NCBI GenBank assembly: GCA_021808665.1
Contig: JAKBBA010000136.1
Span: forward strand, 1 to 8,689
Direction: 5' to 3'
Length of the DNA stretch: 8,689 nt
DNA from: Actinomycetes bacterium
GTDB lineage: Bacteria > Actinomycetota > Acidimicrobiia > Acidimicrobiales > Palsa-688
Shown: positions 4,929-8,689 of the stretch, piece after piece
How positions within the stretch are numbered: position 1 is the first letter of the stretch
How the letters are laid out: every line of letters starts with the position of its first letter
Program-made: the position numbers and the translations under genes
Notes under the pieces: generated by a model
The model's input: only the letters and a program-made list of their open reading frames with translations
Database searches by the model: none
What the model was told of the DNA's origin: nothing

Positions 4929-4966
4929 TCAAGGTCTGAGCCGGCGCGCAGTTACCGAAGCGTGAA

Positions 4967-5004
4967 TGTGAGTCCGGCCGGGCTAAGGCCCGTCCGGACT
5001 CACA
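4967..5004. terminator. Bidirectional terminator between icd and the phzF-like gene
   Basis: TGTGAGTCCGG (4967-4977) pairs with CCGGACTCACA (4994-5004), and an inner CGGGC/GCCCG stem surrounds the loop TAAG. The whole is about 16 bp with one mismatch. It lies 38 nt after the icd stop and 15 nt after the end of the convergent phzF-like gene, so it can serve both. There is no strong T-run on either side, as is common for actinobacterial terminators. Confidence 0.8.
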
Positions 5005-5019
5005 CCTTGCAGCTTTAGC

Positions 5020-5793
5020 TCAGAGCCCTGCAGAAGACATGTCCACCCGTGCGACACGTACCGCCCGTCCGGAAAGCCGGACCCTGTCCCCGTCTAAAGA
5101 CATGCCGACCTCGCCACCCCGGGCCGAGGCCTGCTCTCCCAGCAGGACCTCCTTACCCAGCCGGTGACCCCACAGCACGGCAAGCGTGCAGTGAGCAGAG
5201 CCGGTAACGGGATCCTCCGGCACTCCCACGTTGGGACAGAACACCCGGCTTACGCAGTCCAATCCCGGGCGGTCCCCGCCGGCGGTGAAGATCACTCCTC
5301 TGGTTCCCAGACCTGAGATAACCCCCAGATCCGGGGCAAGGTTGCGGACCGCCTCGGCATCTGGCAGTTCCGCCACCAGGTCGAAGCGTCCCCTCCAGCA
5401 TGCTACGGCTCCCATCGCTACGAGCCGGTTATCAATAACCTCGGGGCTGGGCGGATCCGCCGGGAAGTCCAGTTCCACCCTTCCGTCGGCCAGGTTGCGG
5501 GTGTTAAGGATCCCGCTCAGCGTGTGGAACCTGGGGCTTCCTCCCAAGACACTGGCGGCGGCCAAAGTGGCGTGTCCGCAAAGCTCTACCTCTGCCGCGG
5601 GGGTGAACCAACGCAGGTCGTAATCGCCATCGGGACGAGTGCGCACGAAAGCTGTCTCTGAGAGGTTCATCTCCATTGCCACCCGTCGCATCATGTCGTC
5701 AGAGGGGTATTCCTCTACGAGCGCCACAGCAGCCGGGTTGCCAGTGAACGCCTGTTCGGCGAAAGCATCCACGACTGTCAACTCCAAGCTCAA
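5020..5793 (-). CDS. PhzF family phenazine biosynthesis-like epimerase/isomerase
   Basis: This 257-residue protein is of the diaminopimelate-epimerase fold shared by PhzF and YddE. It opens LSLELTVVDAFAEQAFTGNP with GNPAAV at about 18-23. MNLSETAFV carries the catalytic Glu at about residue 46 and CGHATLA places His at 74. EDPVTGSAHC near 193-202 holds the conserved Asp and the GSAH loop. With TTG 5793 as start, Glu46 and His74 fall almost exactly where PhzF has Glu45 and His74, which supports that start; AGGGGA lies upstream at suitable spacing. ATG 5886 or 5934 would add 31 or 47 unconserved residues. The substrate is unknown: PhzF isomerises dihydro-hydroxyanthranilate, but most homologues are uncharacterised and no phenazine genes are nearby. 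It seems monocistronic and converges on icd. Confidence 0.9.
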   Translation of the reverse strand: MSLELTVVDAFAEQAFTGNPAAVALVEEYPSDDMMRRVAMEMNLSETAFVRTRPDGDYDLRWFTPAAEVELCGHATLAAASVLGGSPRFHTLSGILNTRNLADGRVELDFPADPPSPEVIDNRLVAMGAVACWRGRFDLVAELPDAEAVRNLAPDLGVISGLGTRGVIFTAGGDRPGLDCVSRVFCPNVGVPEDPVTGSAHCTLAVLWGHRLGKEVLLGEQASARGGEVGMSLDGDRVRLSGRAVRVARVDMSSAGL

Positions 5794-6047
5794 TCCAGGT
5801 GTCCCCTGTGAGTCATGGGTCCCGATTATAACGGCATAGCGGACCGTGCCAAATGCTGTACCGAACGGCAGGTGGAGGTGCGTCATCTTGATGGTCGTCG
5901 GCGGACTGGGAGCAATTTTGTCCATAGTAGGCATGGCTACCTCTGGCTACCGGCGGAGTCGGGTGATAGTCGACGATGGCGTAAGGCAGGTTGTCAGCCA
6001 AGAGGAGCGCCTTCCGTAGCGGGTGTAGAAGCCACGGAACCCAAGCG

Positions 6048-6060
6048 TTCAAAATTTGAA
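6048..6060. promoter_or_regulatory. AT-rich palindrome, possible operator of the small membrane protein
   Basis: TTCAAAATTTGAA is a perfect 6+1+6 inverted repeat set in unusually AT-rich DNA, 14 nt before ATG 6075. It touches the ribosome site (AAGGA, 6060-6064), so a protein bound here could block expression, or the start could be governed by a weak RNA hairpin. Confidence 0.4.
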
Positions 6061-6074
6061 AGGAAAAGACTGAA

Positions 6075-6239
6075 ATGGTGTCACTACTATCTTTACTATT
6101 CGTGCTCATAATGGCGGGATTCGGATTCGCTGTCCATCTGTTGTGGATCCTGGCTCGCGTGCTCCTGGCGGTCTGGCTCATAGGTTTTGCTCTCGGCAGA
6201 GGCGAAAGCGCAGGACGCCACCGGTTCTATCGTTGGTAA
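6075..6239 (+). CDS. Small hydrophobic membrane protein (54 residues)
   Basis: ATG 6075 opens a 54-residue protein beginning MVSLLSLLFVLIMAGFGFAV. It has two adjoining hydrophobic stretches (about residues 3-21 and 22-40, including LLWILARVLLAVWLIGFAL). A short basic tail rich in Arg and Trp, GRGESAGRHRFYRW, closes it. I recognise this plan (GFGFAV, LLxVWLIGFxxR, basic tail ending YRW) as that of small actinobacterial proteins annotated only as 'hydrophobic protein'; their function is unknown. AAGGA lies 10 nt upstream. The codon use of the first 12 codons (CTA, TTA, ATA) is AT-richer than in the neighbours. A palindrome at 6048-6060 may control it. It is transcribed divergently from the phzF-like gene and faces the slipin pseudogene. 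Confidence 0.75.
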   Translation: MVSLLSLLFVLIMAGFGFAVHLLWILARVLLAVWLIGFALGRGESAGRHRFYRW

Positions 6240-6243
6240 ACAA

Positions 6244-6256
6244 GGGGTTGAGCCCC
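6244..6256 (+). terminator. Short hairpin after the small membrane protein gene
   Basis: GGGG (6244-6247) and CCCC (6253-6256) can pair around TTGAG only 5 nt after the TAA stop. The stem is just 4 bp and no T-run follows, so this is a weak terminator candidate. Confidence 0.25.
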
Positions 6257-6329
6257 CCAAGGCTGCCGAGTGAGCCATCGCTGGGCGCTTCGTAGGAACT
6301 TGTTGGGCCACGTTGCGCCCGGAGCTTGG

Positions 6330-6873
6330 TCAGACGGTGGGCCACCATTTGGCGGCTTGGGCCATCCGTGCTTGTGCTGTGGTCTCTCTCGACATGAACG
6401 TCCCCATTTCCTAGATGGTGCTCATGAGCGGGCTACGTCTAGGATCTGTTTCGCGTCGAGGTTGATCTTGTCTGTTTCTGCAAGGAGCTGGTCGAGCGTG
6501 TGCTGGCCGACAACTTTGCGAAGAGTCGTCTGGGCGATCTGGTTGATCGCCTCACGCACGTTCTCTATGACACGACCGATTTAGTCGCAGCAACTACTTT
6601 GTAGTACGCAACTGCGGACACGTCGATGCTCACATTGTCACGAGTGATAATACCTTGCGACTGTATCGGCATGGTTACGATCCGAAATGATACCTTCCGG
6701 AGGGTGTTGACAACCGGGATGATCACTGCGAGACCGGGCTCCTTTTCTCCGAGGACGCGACCGAATCGGAAGACGACAGCTTTCTCATACAGCTGAATAA
6801 TGTGCAGCGAAAGCGCCAGGTCTATGAGAGTGACAATTCCGACGATAACGAGCGCGACCACCAAACCGGTCAT
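6330..6873 (-). pseudogene. Slipin (SPFH/band 7, stomatin-like) pseudogene in three frames
   Basis: Intact slipins are about 250-residue membrane-anchored proteins that form scaffolds in membrane microdomains. From ATG 6873 (AAGGAA 9-10 nt upstream) one frame gives the TM segment [20 protein letters not shown] and then the SPFH start: [20 protein letters not shown], later [20 protein letters not shown]. It ends early at KSVVS-stop (6567-6565). A one-base deletion there restores homology in a second frame: [20 protein letters not shown], then GQHTLDQLLAETDKI, stopping at 6422. A third frame continues with the normal C-terminus, PLMSTI-stop-EMGTFMSRETT, to the TGA at 6332-6330, with a nonsense codon (TAG) after PLMSTI. 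The middle of the protein, roughly 100-120 residues of coiled coil, is deleted. The order of the pieces is conserved, so this is in-place decay of one gene. The product is non-functional. Confidence 0.88.
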
Positions 6874-6999
6874 GCCGCGAAATTCCTTCGTGTGATCCAG
6901 GTGACAGGACGAGGATGAGGCCACCTGGGAGTCCCGAAAGGGTTCTTAGACCATCAAGTGACGGCATGGTAGGGGTCTCCATCGGTAGTCAACGTAGCG

Positions 7000-7016
7000 G
7001 CCGCCGTAACGGCGGC
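7000..7016. repeat. Short GC-rich perfect hairpin upstream of the slipin pseudogene
   Basis: GCCGCCG (7000-7006) and CGGCGGC (7010-7016) form a 7-bp stem around TAA. It lies between the decayed arc operon and the slipin pseudogene, both on the minus strand. It may be a second terminator of the arc operon or part of the slipin 5' region. Confidence 0.4.
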
Positions 7017-7107
7017 TGACCGGGCGGATCGTACTAGCAGAGCCAAGGTCTGGAGCGAGGCCAAATGTAAGGCGACACCTAATCAATCCTAGCGCAACTC
7101 GAAGTTA

Positions 7108-7134
7108 GCCTCGGGTGACGGACTGTCCCGAGGC
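7108..7134 (-). terminator. Terminator hairpin downstream of arcC
   Basis: GCCTCGGG (7108-7115) pairs perfectly with CCCGAGGC (7127-7134) around an 11-nt loop, 23 nt past the arcC stop in the minus direction. The 8-bp GC-rich stem fits the 3' end of the arcB-arcC transcript; there is no clear T-run. Confidence 0.6.
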
Positions 7135-7157
7135 ACATTGTGCCAGTGGGTGTCAGG

Positions 7158-7892
7158 TCAGAGGCTTGCTGGAAGGTCTGGCGGCGGGTCGTCCGGTTCG
7201 ATGATGGTGCCACGCGTCTTTTGGAGGAGGTCGGCGGCCTCGTCGAGGCTGCCGATCATAGCCGGGTTGCCCGTCGCTTCGACGAAACGGCATGCGGTCT
7301 CAATTTTAGGCCCCATGGATCCGGCTGGGAAAGCCTCGTTGCGTAGCGCTCCGGGCGTGGTGCGCCCGATGGCACGAGCTCCAGCGGTGCCGAAGTCAGT
7401 TTCGACGTTGGGCACGTCGGTGAGGATCAGGAGCGCATCGGCGTGGAGGTTGCGGGCGAGGAGCGCGGCGGTGAGGTCCTTGTCGATGACGGCGCCGACG
7501 CCGCGAAGCAGCCCGTCTGCCCCGCGGGTGACTGGTATGCCGCCGCCTCCGTCGCAGATGACGGTAGAGCGCTCGGCCAGGAGCGTTCGGATGGTGGCGA
7601 TCTCGACGATAGCCAACGGTTCGGGGGAGGCGACGACTCGGCGCCATGAGACACCGTCCCGTCGGATCCGCGAACCGCGTGCCTCGGCGCTTCTGTGGCC
7701 GTCGATATCGCTGTACTGCGGTCCGACGAACTTGGTTGGCGTGAGGAATGCTGGGTCGTCGTAGGCGACCTCGGTCTGGCAGACAATACTGACGATTTCG
7801 CGCCCGGGCAGCGCATTTTCGAATGCTTGAAGTAGGAAGTAGCCGATCATCCCCTGGCTTTGAGCCCCGCCGACGGCCACGACGATACGCAT
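7158..7892 (-). CDS. arcC: Carbamate kinase with a large in-frame N-terminal deletion (probably inactive)
   Basis: Carbamate kinase converts carbamoyl phosphate and ADP to ATP, CO2 and ammonia, the last step of the arginine deiminase pathway. The frame is intact at 244 residues, but the family is normally about 300-315. The first residues, MRIVVAVGG, match the usual opening MRIVVALGGNAL. The next residue is already AQSQGMIGYFLLQAFENALP, which normally sits near residue 80. About 65-75 residues are therefore missing, including the rest of the glycine-rich nucleotide-phosphate segment and the HGNGPQVG substrate segment. The rest is well kept: PTKFVGP, WRRVVASPEP, CDGGGGIPV (about 112-120), VDKDLTAALLA, LTDVPNVE and FPAGSMGPK (near the C-terminus). 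ATG 7892 follows the arcB stop by one base, so the two formed an operon. Because catalytic elements are missing I treat it as a decayed gene whose frame happens to be open. Confidence 0.85.
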   Translation of the reverse strand: MRIVVAVGGAQSQGMIGYFLLQAFENALPGREIVSIVCQTEVAYDDPAFLTPTKFVGPQYSDIDGHRSAEARGSRIRRDGVSWRRVVASPEPLAIVEIATIRTLLAERSTVICDGGGGIPVTRGADGLLRGVGAVIDKDLTAALLARNLHADALLILTDVPNVETDFGTAGARAIGRTTPGALRNEAFPAGSMGPKIETACRFVEATGNPAMIGSLDEAADLLQKTRGTIIEPDDPPPDLPASL

Positions 7893-7893
7893 C

Positions 7894-8689
7894 TCAGTCC
7901 CCGAGAGCGGCGACCATGGCCGCTTTGATGGTATGAAGCCGGTTCTCCGCCTGGTCGAATACGATGCTGGCCGGTGACTCGAAGACCTCCTCGGTTACTT
8001 CCAGGGCGTCGAGTTGGTACAGGCTGGAAATTCTTCTACCGACGTCGGTGTCGGTGTTGTGCAGCGCCGGCAGGCAGTGCATGAACTTGACGTTCGGGTT
8101 CCCGGTGGCCTTCATGGTCGCCGCGTATACCTGGTAGGGAAGAAGCAGTTTGATCCGGTCCTTCCATTCGGAGTCCGGTTCGCCCATGGAAGCCCAGACG
8201 TCGGTGTATATAAAGTCGGATCAACGGACCCCTTCGTCGAGGTCGGCAGTTATGTTGATCCGTGCTCCCGAACCGGCGGCAAGTCCGGAGGCGATGCCTT
8301 GAACCTCAGTGCTGGGCCACAGATCCTCGGGTGCGGCGATGCGGACATCCATGCCGAGGAGGGCGCCGGTGACAAGGAGGGAGTTGGCCGTGTTATTGCG
8401 TGCGTCACCCACGTAGCAGTACGTGACGTGCTCAAGGGGTTTGTCGGTGTGGTAGCGGATGGTTAATACGTCCGCGAGCATCTGGGTGGGGTGCCACTTG
8501 TCGGTGAGCTCGTTCCACACGGGTACCCCGCTGAATCGGGCTAGGGTCTCGACTGATTCCTGGGAGAACCCGCGGTATTCGATCCCGTCGAACATTCGGC
8601 CGAGCACCCGGGCGGTGTCTTTGATCGTCTCCTCGACACCGATGTGGCTACCGTCGGGGCCGAGGTAGGTGACGCGCGCTCCCTGGTCG
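7894..8689 (-). pseudogene. arcB: Ornithine carbamoyltransferase, partial, interrupted by one in-frame TGA
   Basis: This enzyme interconverts ornithine plus carbamoyl phosphate with citrulline; next to arcC it would be the catabolic arginine deiminase pathway form. The minus strand is open from the right edge and reads [18 protein letters not shown], then [32 protein letters not shown], and DLDEGVR before a TGA at 8223-8221. Without any frame change it continues [15 protein letters not shown] (SMG ornithine loop), [16 protein letters not shown] (HCLP carbamoyl-phosphate motif) and [20 protein letters not shown] to the stop at 7896-7894. Family members have Gly at the TGA position ([14 protein letters not shown]), so a single G-to-T change of GGA explains it. 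The N-terminal STRTR motif lies beyond the window. Restart at ATG 8187 would give only a 97-residue fragment. The lesion is young or could be a sequencing error. Confidence 0.88.

Noticed and set aside
5794..5934. Longer phzF start at ATG 5886 or 5934
   Set aside because: The extension is not conserved. TTG 5793 has an SD and puts Glu46 and His74 at the positions known for PhzF.
8221..8223. TGA recoded as glycine (as in SR1/Gracilibacteria) or selenocysteine
   Set aside because: TGA is used as the normal stop by icd, arcB itself, the antitoxins and the leader ORFs here, and the base composition and gene types do not fit those phyla. Sec is not expected at this glycine position and no SECIS-like hairpin is evident directly after it.
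1..8689. CRISPR array, complete insertion sequence or prophage module
   Set aside because: No regularly spaced repeats, no complete transposase or integrase, and no phage structural genes were seen on either strand.

Overview
The window is high-GC DNA (roughly 60% by eye) and most likely comes from an Actinomycetota chromosome, perhaps a lineage outside the well-studied genera. The clues are GC-rich codon third positions, frequent GTG and TTG starts, MazF toxins paired with RHH or CcdA-like antitoxins, and TANNNT -10 boxes 6-7 nt before antitoxin start codons (leaderless mRNAs). A small 'hydrophobic protein' of an actinobacterial type and an isocitrate dehydrogenase with the Thermus/Rickettsia-style C-terminal domain also fit. 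The phylum is an inference; no rRNA or tRNA gene is present to fix it.

Left third (1-3056), accessory and defence-like. The left edge carries the 5' end of a large minus-strand DEAD/DEAH-box helicase of a type common in phage-defence loci. A 19-codon leader ORF with a strong Shine-Dalgarno sequence sits just in front of it. A plus-strand GNAT acetyltransferase follows, then three toxin-antitoxin loci on the minus strand: an RHH antitoxin with a MazF toxin, a decayed MNT nucleotidyltransferase antitoxin with no partner, and a CcdA-like antitoxin with a second MazF toxin. All three first genes look leaderless. The spaces between them hold possible gene debris.

Middle (3057-6239), functional genes. 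A perfect 13-bp hairpin precedes a promoter-like region and a 42-codon leader ORF. That ORF overlaps the start of icd in a TAATG junction. The icd gene encodes a complete 498-residue NADP-type isocitrate dehydrogenase of the TCA cycle. A strong hairpin separates it from a convergent phzF-like epimerase/isomerase gene. Divergent from phzF is a 54-residue membrane protein with an AT-rich palindrome in front of it.

Right third (6330-8689), a run of decay on the minus strand. It holds a slipin (SPFH/band 7) pseudogene with a frameshift, an internal deletion and a nonsense codon. It also holds an arcB-arcC pair of the arginine deiminase pathway: ornithine carbamoyltransferase followed one base later by carbamate kinase. 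The arcB reading frame is broken by a single TGA at a position that is normally glycine. The arcC gene has lost about 65-75 codons in frame, including the N-terminal phosphate-binding segment. The damage suggests that ATP production from citrulline has been lost here.

No CRISPR array, complete insertion sequence, tRNA or rRNA was found. The most interesting unexplained structures are the two short leader ORFs (before the helicase and before icd), the shared leaderless layout of three neighbouring antitoxins, and the concentrated gene decay on the right.
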